Part shown: positions 10,430 to 20,225 of the stretch, one piece after another
How positions within the stretch are numbered: the stretch's first letter is position 1
Layout of the letters: every line of letters begins with the position of its first letter
Assembly: GCF_026262505.1 (NCBI RefSeq)
Contig: NC_067207.1
Span: forward strand, 12,306,082-12,370,081
From: Trichomonas vaginalis G3
Lineage: Eukaryota; Parabasalia; Trichomonadida; Trichomonadidae
DNA length: 64,000 bases
Direction: 5' to 3'
Notes under the pieces: model-generated
Databases searched by the model: none
Told to the model about the DNA's origin: nothing
The model's input: only the letters and a program-made list of their open reading frames with translations
Program-made: the position numbers and the translations under genes

Positions 10430-11870
10430 ACCACTCCTAGACTAGTCATCAGGTTATCCTCAGATCATCCTCAGACTACTCCTTAGACCCCTCCTCATCA
10501 GACTACTCCTCAGATTTTCCTCATAAGACTCCTCCTCAGATCTTCCTCCTGAGACTACTCTTCAGACTACTCCTTAGAGTCCTCCTCATCAGACTAGTCC
10601 TGAGACTAGTCCTCAGACTACTCCTGAAACTACTCCTCAGATTATCCTCAAACTACTCCTCAGTCTAATCCTCAGACTCCTCCTCAGATTATCCTCAAAC
10701 TACTCCTCGGTCTAATCCTCAGACTCCTCCTCAGATTATGCTCAGATTATCCTCAAACTCCTCAGATTATCCTCAGACTACTCCTCAAACTCCTCAGTCT
10801 AATCCTCAGACTCCTCCTCAGATTATCCTCAAACCCCTCAGACTACTCCTCAAACTACTCCTCGGTCTAATCCTCAGACTCCTCCTCAGATTATCCTCAA
10901 ACTCCTCAGATTATCATCAAACTCCTCAAACTACTCCTCGGTCTAATCCTCAGACTCCTCCTCAGATTATCCTCAAACTCCTCAGATTATCCTCAAACTC
11001 CTCAGATTATCATCAAACTCCTCAGACTACTCCTCAAACTCCTCAAATTATCCTCAGACAACTCCTGAAACTACTCCTCAGACAACTCCTCAGATTATCC
11101 TCAAACTCCTCAGACTACTCCTCAGACTACTCCTCAAACTACTCCTCAGACTACTCCTCAAACTCCTCAGATTATCATCAAACTCCTCAAACTACTCCTC
11201 GGTCTAATCCTCAGACTCCTCCTCAGATTATCCTCAAACTCCTCAGATTATCCTCAAACTCCTCAGATTATCATCAAACTCCTCAGACTACTCCTCAAAC
11301 TCCTCAAATTATCCTCAGACAACTCCTGAAACTACTCCTCAGACAACTCCTCAGATTATCCTCAAACTCCTCAGATTATCCTCAAACACCTCAGACTACT
11401 CCTCAGACTACTCCTGAAACTACTCCTCAGACAACTCCTCAGATTATCCTCAAACACCTCAGACTACTCCTCAGACTACTCCTCAAACTACTCCTCAGAC
11501 TACTCCTCAAACTCCTCAGATTATCATCAAACTCCTCAAACTACTCCTCGGTCTAATCCTCAGACTCCTCCTCAGATTATCCTCAAACTCCTCAGATTAT
11601 CCTCAAACTCCTCAGATTATCATCAAACTCCTCAGACTACTCCTCAAACTCCTCAAATTATCCTCAGACAACTCCTGAAACTACTCCTCAGACAACTCCT
11701 CAGATTATCCTCAAACTCCTCAGATTATCCTCAAACACCTCAGACTACTCCTCAGACTACTCCTCAAACTACTCCTCAGACTACTCCTCAAACTCCTCAG
11801 ATTATCATCAAACTCCTCAAACTACTCCTCGGTCTAATCCTCAGACTCCTCCTCAGATTATCCTCAGATT
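10430..11870. repeat. Minisatellite of CTCCTCAGA-type units with higher-order structure
   Basis: About 1.4 kb built from 9-15-nt variants of CTCCTCAGACTA, CTCCTCAGATTAT and CTCCTCAAA. Marker variants such as CCTCGGTCTAATCC recur at 10705, 10860, 10936, 11197, 11546 and 11827, so blocks of roughly 260-350 bp have been duplicated as units. The array is wholly inside the hAT element. It keeps a reading frame open for long stretches only because its units lack stops; it is not a gene. Confidence 0.9.
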
Positions 11871-11972
11871 ATCACTTTACATATATATATCGATAACTAA
11901 ATAATTACTTATTATACTTTCTTTATTTTTTTTTAATTTTAAAATAATATTAATATATCTTTCTACGTTTAA

Positions 11973-12067
11973 TGATGAAAAGAGAAAGAGGAGTAAAAAG
12001 AGGAAAGAGAAAAGAAAGAGAGAGAGAGAGAGAAAAAAAAAAGAGAAAGAAAGAAAGAAAAAAAAAG
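11973..12067. repeat. Purine tract (GA/A microsatellite)
   Basis: An almost uninterrupted run of G and A, including (GA)n around 12018-12033 and GAAA units after it. It lies about 130 bp inside the right end of the hAT element, mirroring the pyrimidine tract near one end of the second hAT element at 41833. Confidence 0.8.
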
Positions 12068-12099
12068 GACGGCGATAATTTTGTATTGTTTTGTTATTC

Positions 12100-12136
12100 G
12101 GCCGAATGGCGGCTACTTCGTACCCGCCATTCGGCC
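12100..12136. repeat. GC-rich 13-bp hairpin in the hAT subterminal region
   Basis: GGCCGAATGGCGG (12100-12112) pairs perfectly with 12124-12136 across an 11-nt loop. It stands out in the AT-rich surroundings and sits at the same relative place as the hairpins of the second hAT element. Confidence 0.8.
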
Positions 12137-12205
12137 TCAAAAATGGCGTATTATTCTATTTTTAAACGGTCATGGCGTAAAACCGTCGCATCCCTAATTT
12201 GGAAA

Positions 12206-12480
12206 ATTTCCAATTTTTAAAACAAAAGATCTTTAAATAAATTAGAATTAAATAATAATTTTATCAACAAATTATCCAAAATCAAAAATTTGAGTGAAAA
12301 TTTTATCAATTTCTTGCCAATTATTAAAAAAAAACAACATTATATAAATTGTATTTTTTATTGTATATCAAACAATCTCAAAATTTCCAAAATTAAATCA
12401 ATTTTTCATTATGAATTTTGGTAATTATTAATAAATTAATGATATGTAAACGATACTTTTTATTCTCTATCAAAACAAAT
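12206..12480. other. 3' flank of the karyopherin-like gene
   Basis: AT-rich and of low complexity. Nothing recognised beyond ordinary trailer sequence. Confidence 0.4.
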
Positions 12481-15060
12481 CTAATTAGACAAAACAGAAA
12501 CAATATTAGTATAAAATGATCCGACTTCAGCGTCAATTTGCGATGGACCACGCTCCATCATAGCTCTCCACTGGTCAGTTAGCTGGTTTATATAATTTCC
12601 ATCGAATCCCAGCTCTGAAAGAGATCTCTGAACGATGTTTGTGGCCGAATTCGGGTCTCCTGCGTAAATTCTTGCCATTATCTTCATTCCTTCTCGCATA
12701 ACTCTTCTCCAAGAAGCGTTTGTTTGAGAAATGTTCAGTGATTTTGAGCATAAAATCAAAGATCTGATAACGTCTTGAATATTACTGTAAATATCAGGAG
12801 AGCTGAGGTATTCATCATCAATGGAGTATACAAATGTTAGTGCATCCATTGAAATCTCCGAAATATTGATCAAATTCTCAATAATCAAAATTACAAATTT
12901 AATTGTTTCAGGAATTATCTCATTTGGAGCCAATTTCATGGCCTTTGTAACGAACTTGAAGTAGTATTTCATGAATTGTCTCGACTGTTTTGCGAATTCG
13001 TTACATTCTGACCAATCAATCTCTTCATTGAGGATTTCGTTAATATATTCCTGAGAACTGTTGAATAACTGGGCAATCCATTCATTATTTTCTGCTTTCT
13101 CCGTTAACTGTGACCCAATTAAACACAATTGTGCCATACTTTCGAGTCCTTGAGCGAATTCCAATAGCTGGACGAAGACTTGAAGGCAGTCTTGTTCAAG
13201 AACATTCCACATTGAAGCAATTGCTCTTGCCAAATATGCATCTTTATTTCCTTCAAATTCTCCATCCATAATTGTCGACATAAAGAACTCAATAAGCTCA
13301 AGACAACTCTGTTTGAATACGATATCCTTGGACGGTTGGAGTTGTTCTATAAACGGAAGACACAATAAATGGAATTCGTCCTGCAAAGCAGATCTACAGA
13401 GATTAAAAGCCTCTAGTTGGTTCTGTTGCTTGACATACTTAATCAATCTGACAGCAGTAGCCGCATATTGTTGGTTGCCGGTCAAAATTAAACCAACAGG
13501 AACTTCTTGGCTAACGATAGCTCCTTTCATGGTCAGTGATTTGAGAAGTGAAGAGAATTTCGGTTCATATTCTATGGGACTTTCCGTGTTCGTTGCATGG
13601 ATTGCTATGACATTGAAACAATCTTGTTGAATTGGCCTTGATTTCTTCTTGGCAACGAACTCAACGTATTGTGTTAATGCCAAATATTCAGGGTATTCGG
13701 CTGGTGGACTGATATTAGTAAGGATTTCGGAAAATGAATCAATTAAAGTGTTTTCTATTTCAGCGTTAAGCCTCATGTGTTGGGCCACACTAAAGAACGC
13801 ACCAATAGAAAGCAAGTCTGAGGTATCAATTGCTTTTGCGAGCTCAAATAAGTGTTGATTATTTAAATTTTTCGTAATTATACTCAATAATGTCTCAGCG
13901 AAGTCACTGAGCTCGAAGGAAGGAACAGAGAAATACAATGCATAGCGTTGGAAACACTTATGGACGATTTCTAGCATTGAATTCGGATCAATAAACTTAT
14001 TTATATAAAGTTTTGCGAAATTTATAATATTTTCAGCAATAAATTCATTTGGAGACATTAAATAATCCATACTTAAGTTGAAACACTCGTTAAGAAAAAC
14101 TAAATAGTTCTGATCTTTTTGTCCATTCATGTAAATGTCAATTACATGCTTTCCTATGGTTGAATATATGCATGCGACTAAAGAAAGAATGTTTTCATCT
14201 TCTGTTTCTATATTTTGTAATCTTGGAATAATTTCTTTGGAAATAATGAAAGACATGTATTCATCAGGGCTCATTGGTGCACCTAGAAGACCATCTAAGA
14301 TTTTGAGAGCCTTTTCGCGTGGAGATTCTTGTTGGATTGAATAAGATTTCGTAATTTCATCATCTGCAATACTATTTATAGTTTCAATGTGTTGGTCATC
14401 CTCCATGATCGAATTTAATATGGTATCAATGGCAGGATGCCCAATAATTTGTCCTGGATTTACCCAAGTTAATAAATCAACGAGAATACCAAAAGATTGC
14501 TTTCTTCCTGCAATAATACTATCTAAGATGATCATTAGAAGATGCTGATTCGATCCATCTTCTTCCATTGCCGATAAAATTGTAGCTTGATCTCCTTGAT
14601 TTTCCTTTAGAGTGGAAAACAATACATCTAAGAATGAAAATAGCATATCTTGATTCATTTCGAAGAGTTTTTGGAAGAATTCAGGAAATGTCAAAGGATA
14701 AATTTTGATGGCTAATAAAGTTTGAACTTTATAAAGGGTATAGAGGAGAGTTTGCTGCATATTTAAGAATTTATTCGATGATTCGAAAATAATATGATAT
14801 AATTGCTGCTGAAAATCCGGAATATTTTGGATTAATTCGTCCCAACGATTGATTATCCAATCTTTAATGATCAAAAGAGCGTATAAAGATGGCTTGTATG
14901 AGATTTGTCCAGTCAAGTAGCGTAATGACCATTGAATTCCGAAGATATTATTCTGTAAATCGTGCGAACGCTGATGATATTCATTCAATGCGGTAGGATT
15001 TATCCCTATACCACTTGAAAGAACAATATTTATCATCTGAATTATTTCTTGGTCTTCCAT
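12481..15060 (-). CDS. Karyopherin-beta/exportin-like nuclear transport receptor
   Basis: An 859-residue all-helical protein. The first 120 residues follow the exportin pattern: a segment like FGIQWSLRYLTG, then SLYALLIIKDWIINRWDEL, in which family members lose or keep helices of the first HEAT repeats. Then comes a Xpo1-type stretch, LLYTLYKVQTLLAIKIYPLTF followed by PEFFQKLFEM, comparable to the F-x-NKxAQ..YPxxWxxFF signature. The rest is a HEAT-like solenoid without another domain. The layout resembles exportin-T (tRNA) or exportin-5 more than importin-beta, but cargo cannot be assigned by eye. It would act with Ran at the nuclear pore. The start is the ATG just after a TCATCTGAA initiator-like motif. 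Confidence 0.6.
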   Translation of the reverse strand: MEDQEIIQMINIVLSSGIGINPTALNEYHQRSHDLQNNIFGIQWSLRYLTGQISYKPSLYALLIIKDWIINRWDELIQNIPDFQQQLYHIIFESSNKFLNMQQTLLYTLYKVQTLLAIKIYPLTFPEFFQKLFEMNQDMLFSFLDVLFSTLKENQGDQATILSAMEEDGSNQHLLMIILDSIIAGRKQSFGILVDLLTWVNPGQIIGHPAIDTILNSIMEDDQHIETINSIADDEITKSYSIQQESPREKALKILDGLLGAPMSPDEYMSFIISKEIIPRLQNIETEDENILSLVACIYSTIGKHVIDIYMNGQKDQNYLVFLNECFNLSMDYLMSPNEFIAENIINFAKLYINKFIDPNSMLEIVHKCFQRYALYFSVPSFELSDFAETLLSIITKNLNNQHLFELAKAIDTSDLLSIGAFFSVAQHMRLNAEIENTLIDSFSEILTNISPPAEYPEYLALTQYVEFVAKKKSRPIQQDCFNVIAIHATNTESPIEYEPKFSSLLKSLTMKGAIVSQEVPVGLILTGNQQYAATAVRLIKYVKQQNQLEAFNLCRSALQDEFHLLCLPFIEQLQPSKDIVFKQSCLELIEFFMSTIMDGEFEGNKDAYLARAIASMWNVLEQDCLQVFVQLLEFAQGLESMAQLCLIGSQLTEKAENNEWIAQLFNSSQEYINEILNEEIDWSECNEFAKQSRQFMKYYFKFVTKAMKLAPNEIIPETIKFVILIIENLINISEISMDALTFVYSIDDEYLSSPDIYSNIQDVIRSLILCSKSLNISQTNASWRRVMREGMKIMARIYAGDPNSATNIVQRSLSELGFDGNYINQLTDQWRAMMERGPSQIDAEVGSFYTNIVSVLSN

Positions 15061-15327
15061 TTCAGATGAAAATCTTCAAAATCTAAAAAAAATTTGTCTT
15101 TTTTTTGTTGTATAAAAATGTGACAATACAAAAAAAGCTTCAAGAAAAGAATGATTTATAATTCCATAAATCTGTAATAGAATTCCATGCAAACTCATGG
15201 ATGATGTACCATGTCTATACTGATATTATATCCGCAATTTATTTGGAAATTCATCGAGCGAATCCTTCTTGCGAGTACATTTTAAAAGAGTAGCAAATGT
15301 GCGATTTTTTTGACATGTAAAGTTAAG
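15061..15327. other. Divergent promoter region
   Basis: Separates the leftward karyopherin-like gene from the rightward small gene. AT-rich, no other feature. Confidence 0.4.
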
Positions 15328-15702
15328 ATGAATCAAGATTTTCAAAAAACTTTCGGAGGGCCATTCTCTACACGACTTGCAGCAGCCGTAGACACCGATG
15401 AATTTAGGCATTATCAATATACTGTAGGAAACCCTGTTTTAAAACGCGCATTAGATCAAATTCAAGCAGAAAAACATCAAGTTTATTTCCCAAAACCCGA
15501 ATCTAATGGAAACGACAAATATCTCGAGCTAGCAATAATGGATTTAAAGCTATCATCAAATAAAGTAGTTCAATACGGGATTGAAATGGCACTTAAAAAG
15601 CAATTAGCAGCTGAAAAAGCACGTCTTAAAGCAGATAATGAAATTATGCAAGCCAAAATTAATCAATTGAAAGCTTCTCTGGAAAATGAATCAAAAACTT
15701 AA
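15328..15702 (+). CDS. Small conserved-looking protein with C-terminal coiled coil, function unknown
   Basis: 124 residues from the ATG at 15328 (MNQDFQKTFGGPF). The in-frame extension upstream starts only with TTG. The N-terminal half has mixed composition (TRLAAAVDTDEFRHYQYTVG, then PVLKRALDQIQ). The C-terminal 50 residues form a Lys/Ala/Glu-rich helix with heptad spacing (ALKKQLAAEKARLKADNEI). Codon use and density match neighbouring genes and the frame ends cleanly before a TAAC/ATAATTT trailer. No family recognised; small axonemal or cytoskeletal proteins look like this, but that is a guess. Confidence 0.6.
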   Translation: MNQDFQKTFGGPFSTRLAAAVDTDEFRHYQYTVGNPVLKRALDQIQAEKHQVYFPKPESNGNDKYLELAIMDLKLSSNKVVQYGIEMALKKQLAAEKARLKADNEIMQAKINQLKASLENESKT

Positions 15703-15919
15703 CAATATTATTGTTTTTATTTGTGTTACTAATAAATGCGACAATACAATATAGTTTATTTCATAAAATTCACCAAGATGAGCTTTTGAGACTTTTATTT
15801 CATAAAGTATTGCCCATCTAGTTGAAATAATCAAATAAAACAATATTTATTTCTTTGTTCACAGATAATTAGGAAAAATAGTAGTATGATTGGTTGATTA
15901 TCAAATAAAAATAATTTTT
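15703..15919. other. Convergent 3' flanks
   Basis: Spacer between the small gene and the leftward HAD phosphatase. AT-rich, nothing recognised. Confidence 0.4.
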
Positions 15920-16768
15920 TTATGTATTCGCTTTGATAACTTCGTAACATTCCTTAAGATCTGCACAGATGAAGTCTGGCTTAATGCCATCTGGTAAGTT
16001 AATTGTATCTTCTTTCTTTGTAACACCCGTCAAAACTAAAATTGATCTAAGTCCGGCTGTTTTAGCGAATTTGACATCAGTAGCGAGTCTATCACCGATA
16101 ATCCAGCTATGGGCTCTGTCAATTTTGTCTGATCCAGGAATTGCTTCGAACATTGACTTTTGTGGCTTTCCGAGGGCGAGTGTTGTATGATTTGTAGCTG
16201 CAGCAATGCATTCTGCAAGAGCGTGTGCTGCTGGAACTAATACATCATGGTTATATGGATAATTATCGTCTGGATTTGCACTGATAAGGAGAGCATCGTT
16301 TTCAATAACATATCTTGATGCAATTGTAAGATGCCTGTATGAGAATTCTTCTGATGAGCCTACAACAACTGCACAAACTTCTGGATCAATATCCATTGAA
16401 TGAATATCGAGACCATCATAGTCTGCAGCGATAACAATGTTCAAATTGTAAGATCTGAGCTGACTAACGAAGCCTGCTGTTCCAATAACGAATACTTTAC
16501 GGCCTGGTTTGTTGAATCTTGCCTTGACAAGATAAATGCCGACAGAACGAGCAGAAGTGATAACATCTTCTTCATTGAAGTTTGTATAGCCACTCTTTTG
16601 GAAACGCTCTAAGTATTGTTGGACAGATTTAGAAGCATTATTTGTAACACAGACTGCTCTATATCCAAGCTTTCTGATATCGCCGATAATTTCATTTGCA
16701 CCTTCGACTGGATATCCGCCATACCAAATAACGCCTTCGCCATCAAAGCAGACAACTTTCTCTGTCAT
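15920..16768 (-). CDS. HAD-superfamily phosphatase, phosphoglycolate/4-nitrophenyl phosphatase type
   Basis: 282 residues from the ATG at 16768. The longer frame opens with TTG and adds nothing family-like. Motif I is FDGEGVIW (nucleophile Asp9), motif II VTNNASKS, the cap lies between, then LGKPQKSMF with the motif III Lys and WIIGDRLATDVKFAKTAGL as motif IV. Length and order match the NagD/PGP-like branch, whose members dephosphorylate phosphoglycolate, pyridoxal phosphate or glycerol phosphate in the cytosol. The second acidic residue of motif I is Glu11, where the family nearly always has Asp (DxD). The rest of the active site looks intact, so activity is likely but may be altered. Substrate not assigned. 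Confidence 0.85.
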   Translation of the reverse strand: MTEKVVCFDGEGVIWYGGYPVEGANEIIGDIRKLGYRAVCVTNNASKSVQQYLERFQKSGYTNFNEEDVITSARSVGIYLVKARFNKPGRKVFVIGTAGFVSQLRSYNLNIVIAADYDGLDIHSMDIDPEVCAVVVGSSEEFSYRHLTIASRYVIENDALLISANPDDNYPYNHDVLVPAAHALAECIAAATNHTTLALGKPQKSMFEAIPGSDKIDRAHSWIIGDRLATDVKFAKTAGLRSILVLTGVTKKEDTINLPDGIKPDFICADLKECYEVIKANT

Positions 16769-17763
16769 TATAAAATTCTGATGGGTTGAATATAAAAAAG
16801 ATTTTGTAACAATTAGGGTGTTACACTTTCTCAATTGTGTGGTCGGCTGCCTTCTCAAATATGATTTTTATTCGTTCAACTCAACATCTTCATATTTCTT
16901 GATAAAGCATCAAAAATCATCTAGAACATTCCCTTGATTCAGTGTTTTATTTGTCGATTTGTTGAAACAATTGGGAAAACCTTATATCTAGACTTTTATT
17001 CGCTCTATTATATAATGCTTATATACAATTTACTGCTTTTTAATGCACTCGTTGGCATATCTTATACTTTTTGAATCTGAATCATCAAATGATATGGATA
17101 TACAGCTCTTCAATTTGCAATTCGTCATAATAAAAAAGAAATAACCGAATTTCTTCTTTAGCATGATGCAAATATCAATTTAAAAGATAAATACTGATAT
17201 TCATCATTTAAACTTGCAGAATTTAATAGTAGTGAAGAAGCAGCCCGACCATCTTCGTACACATGGTTCAAAAACATGTGTTCTTATATAAGACGCCATT
17301 CTTTCTATTTCTGATATTTTTGAAGATGAATTTCATGAGAAATGAAACAAATAGTTCTTTTTCTAGTGGAAATGGGAACACTAGAGCTCCTGAAGAACAG
17401 AATGGCTACCATAATCTTCTGATCAGCAGAGGTCCAAATGGTAAAAGGCCTCTGTAGATACAGATTCAGGAATTTCAAAGTTCCATTTTGCAGAGATTGT
17501 GAGCTTTGGAGCTCCTCAGGCGAAGAATTGCAAAAGATTTAGCCATTAAATTTAATAGATCTTAGAAAATACAGATCAATCTATTAATTAAATATATCCC
17601 TTTATCTACATTCAAAAAATCAATTGATTTGGAATGATTGACAATAAATTATACCAAATGGTCATTGTTTTCTACATATGTAACATAGTATTTTTTTTCT
17701 TCTAATGAATTTAAGGGCATTTCATATGGTAAAACGTAAATGTGTCTTTTTTAAAAATTAATA
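16769..17763. other. Divergent intergenic region with ankyrin relic
   Basis: About 1 kb between the HAD gene and the ankyrin gene. Apart from the ankyrin fragment at 17096-17245 no coding is supported. A 60-codon opening around 17263-17457 has no resemblance to anything and ends beside the relic. Confidence 0.4.
17096..17245 (+). pseudogene. Ankyrin-repeat gene fragment
   Basis: In one frame the DNA reads GYTALQFAIRHNKKEITEFLL, a stop, HDANINLKDKY, a second stop, then YSSFKLAEFNSSEEAA. That is about one and a half ankyrin repeats of the same style as the intact gene starting at 17764, broken by two in-frame stops. It is the tail of a dead neighbour or a tandem duplicate. Confidence 0.7.
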
Positions 17764-19770
17764 ATGTCGGACCATGACGTTCATTCAAAAGAATACAACA
17801 AATTACGAAGTACTTACAAATACTACATCGATTCATATCTTGCATTGTATCAGCTAAAAACGGAAAACGAAGAAGAATTAAAGTCAATTTACAAAATGAT
17901 CAAAACAGAATTGATTGATTCACAGAAATATCCTCCCCAAATAATTATGCGAGACATTTTAGGTATCATTCCGTATAATATTCGCTATACAAAGTCATAT
18001 TTATTTCTTGCCAAACTTATATCTGATGATTACCATGTCACAGAGGTCAACAGAGTTTCAACTATTCCAAACTTCTTGTTTTATAAAGAATATGGAATTA
18101 AATTAGACAAATCTGCCGATTTTGAAAAAATTAAATCAGATAATCTTGAAATTCTTACAGAAGATACAATTTACAGAGCAATTATGTATAATGACCTTGA
18201 AAGATTCATATACTTCACTGAAAGAGATGAATTTGATAAAAATCAAAAACTTAAAAGCAATTTATATCCAGTTTATTATTTTGGATATTCATTACTTGAA
18301 TTATGTTGTTACCATGGAGCAGTTGATTGTTTCAAGTTGTTAATATCAAAATTCAGCTCAGAAATAACTCAAATATGTCTTCAATTTTCATTTTTAGGAA
18401 GAAATGCAGAGATCATGAGTGAATGTTTGAAATATCAGATACCAAATAAAGCATGCATGGAATATGCAATTATTTCACACAACATTGATTTTGTTACATT
18501 CTTGATGAATGAATACAATATAAGAATCAACTTAAATTCATGTGTATTTTGTCATAATCTTGATGCATTTTTAGTTTATTTCGATCAAACTAATGATATA
18601 AACAAATGCTTTGTTTATACACCTATATTTAATATTCCATCTCTTTTCGAATACTTCCGTTTACATTGTGCAAATATCAATGTAAAAGATGAAGATGGAA
18701 AAACCGCTCTTCATAATGCAGCATGGGGTAATAATAAAGAAACTGTCGAAGTTCTTATTTCACATGGTGCAAATATCAATGAAAAGGATAAAAATGGATT
18801 TACATCTCTTTATATTGCAGCAATGTTCAATAGTAAAGAAATAGCCGAGCTTCTTATTTCACGTGGTGCAAATATCAATGAAAAAGATGAATATGAACAA
18901 ACCGCTCTTCATATTGCAGCAAGGCGTAATAGTAAAGAAACTGCCGAGCTTCTTATTTCACATGGTGCAAATATCAATGAAAAGGATAAAAATGGAAAAA
19001 CCGCACTTCATTATGCAGCAAGTAATAATAATAAAGAAACCGCCGAATTTCTTATTTCACATGGTGCAAATATCAATGAAAAAGATAAATATGAACAAAC
19101 CGCTCTTCATATTGCGGCAATAAACAATAATAAAGAAACTGCCGAAGTTCTTATTTCACATGGTGCAAATATCAATGAAAAAAATAAAGATGGAATAACC
19201 GCTCTTCATTATGCAGCAGAGAATAATAGTAAAGAAACTGCCGAGCTTCTTATTTCACATGGTGCAAATATCAATGAAAAAGATAAATATGAACAAACCG
19301 CTCTTCATATTGCAGCAAGGCGTAATAGTAAAGAAACTGCCGAAGTTCTTATTTCACATGGTGCAAATATCAATGAAAAAGACAAACATGGAGAAACCGC
19401 TCTTCATTATGCAGCACTGTACAATAATAAAGAAACCGTCGAAGTTCTTATTTCACATGGTGCAAATATCAATGAAAAAAATAAAATTGGAAAAACCGCT
19501 CTTCATTATGCAGTAAGTGAAAATAGTAAAGAAATAGCCGAAAATCTTATTTCACATGGTGCAAATATCAATGAAAAAGATAAAGATGGAAAAACCGCTC
19601 TTCATTATACAGCAAAGAAAAATAGTAAAGAAACTGCCAAAGTTCTTATTTCACATGGTGCAGATATCAATGAAAAAGATAAAGATGGAAAAACCGCTCT
19701 TCATTATGCAGCATGGTATAATAGTAAAGAAATAGCCGAAAATCTTATTTCACATGGTGCCGAAGAATAA
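17764..19770 (+). CDS. Ankyrin-repeat protein of the expanded Trichomonas family
   Basis: 668 residues. The first 300 (SDHDVHSKEYNKLRSTYKYY, then IYKMIKTELIDS, ISHNIDFVTFLMNEYNI) form the conserved N-terminal region of the large T. vaginalis ankyrin family (DUF3447-like). From about residue 303 come 11 ankyrin repeats of exactly 33 residues with consensus DGKTALHYAA..N.KETAEVLISHGANINEKDK, ending three residues before the stop (AEE). The repeats are so alike at DNA level (99-bp units) that recent expansion or gene conversion is clear. Some pairs, such as the two KYEQTALHIAARRNSKETAE units, are nearly identical. The protein probably binds other proteins; no catalytic or membrane part is visible. 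Partners unknown. Confidence 0.9.
   Translation: MSDHDVHSKEYNKLRSTYKYYIDSYLALYQLKTENEEELKSIYKMIKTELIDSQKYPPQIIMRDILGIIPYNIRYTKSYLFLAKLISDDYHVTEVNRVSTIPNFLFYKEYGIKLDKSADFEKIKSDNLEILTEDTIYRAIMYNDLERFIYFTERDEFDKNQKLKSNLYPVYYFGYSLLELCCYHGAVDCFKLLISKFSSEITQICLQFSFLGRNAEIMSECLKYQIPNKACMEYAIISHNIDFVTFLMNEYNIRINLNSCVFCHNLDAFLVYFDQTNDINKCFVYTPIFNIPSLFEYFRLHCANINVKDEDGKTALHNAAWGNNKETVEVLISHGANINEKDKNGFTSLYIAAMFNSKEIAELLISRGANINEKDEYEQTALHIAARRNSKETAELLISHGANINEKDKNGKTALHYAASNNNKETAEFLISHGANINEKDKYEQTALHIAAINNNKETAEVLISHGANINEKNKDGITALHYAAENNSKETAELLISHGANINEKDKYEQTALHIAARRNSKETAEVLISHGANINEKDKHGETALHYAALYNNKETVEVLISHGANINEKNKIGKTALHYAVSENSKEIAENLISHGANINEKDKDGKTALHYTAKKNSKETAKVLISHGADINEKDKDGKTALHYAAWYNSKEIAENLISHGAEE
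18670..19755 (+). repeat. Eleven 99-bp tandem units encoding ankyrin repeats
   Basis: Direct tandem repetition at the DNA level with a core like CTTATTTCACATGGTGCAAA recurring every 99 bp. Copy number could vary between strains by unequal exchange without breaking the frame. Confidence 0.9.
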
Positions 19771-20225
19771 TATTCTTACTTAAGATATTCTTTAGTTTTC
19801 TGGTATTTTCGAAGAAAATTTTCATTAGGGAGTAAAATAATCGTTTTTTTTAATTAATTTTTGTACTTGAGTTTGTTAGATGTGATGAGTTATATTAGAT
19901 TCATCCTCGCGAAGTTGCTCATGAATTCACTGGATAAAGTCTTTCAAAAATACACTACATGTTTAGGAAGAGTTTCAATCCTGATAGCCATATGTTGAAC
20001 AAAAAACCGACCGAAAGTCCACATTTCACAAATTTTGTTGAATTTCAGACAGAAATGAGCATAAAATACAATCCTATTCAATGGAATATCATTGAAATGC
20101 CCAATTCTCTTGAATACAATTACTTGAAACGTTATGCATGATTGCTGGTGAAATATAAATAAAATATTTAAATAAACATTGATAGATTGTTTTTACAAAA
20201 TATGAATTTCATGATTATTATATGC
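19771..20225. other. Convergent 3' flanks, 455 bp
   Basis: Between the ankyrin gene and the leftward phosphatase gene. A 60-codon opening at 19959-20141 has ordinary composition but no family resemblance and no initiator, so it is not called. Confidence 0.35.

Larger units (their letters stand above)
9930..12197. mobile_element. Non-autonomous hAT-type element carrying a large minisatellite
   Basis: The ends TAGGGATGCG (9930-9939) and CGCATCCCTA (12188-12197) are perfect 10-bp inverted repeats. They are flanked by an exact 8-bp duplication ATTTGGAA (9922-9929 and 12198-12205), diagnostic of hAT transposition. The terminal 250 bp on each side hold repeated GGCG/CGCC words (for example ACGCCA, GGCGTA), like the subterminal transposase sites of hAT elements. 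No transposase is encoded. The interior is mostly the tandem array at 10430-11870. A purine-rich tract follows at about 11973-12067 and a GC-rich hairpin at 12100-12136. Confidence 0.85.

Noticed and set aside
10738-11556. A 272-codon open frame of Ser/Leu/Thr/Gln/Pro repeats
   Set aside because: It is the translated minisatellite inside a hAT element; several frames are open in the same region.
19959-20141. 60-codon frame between the ankyrin and phosphatase genes
   Set aside because: No family resemblance, no initiator, and such openings are expected by chance.
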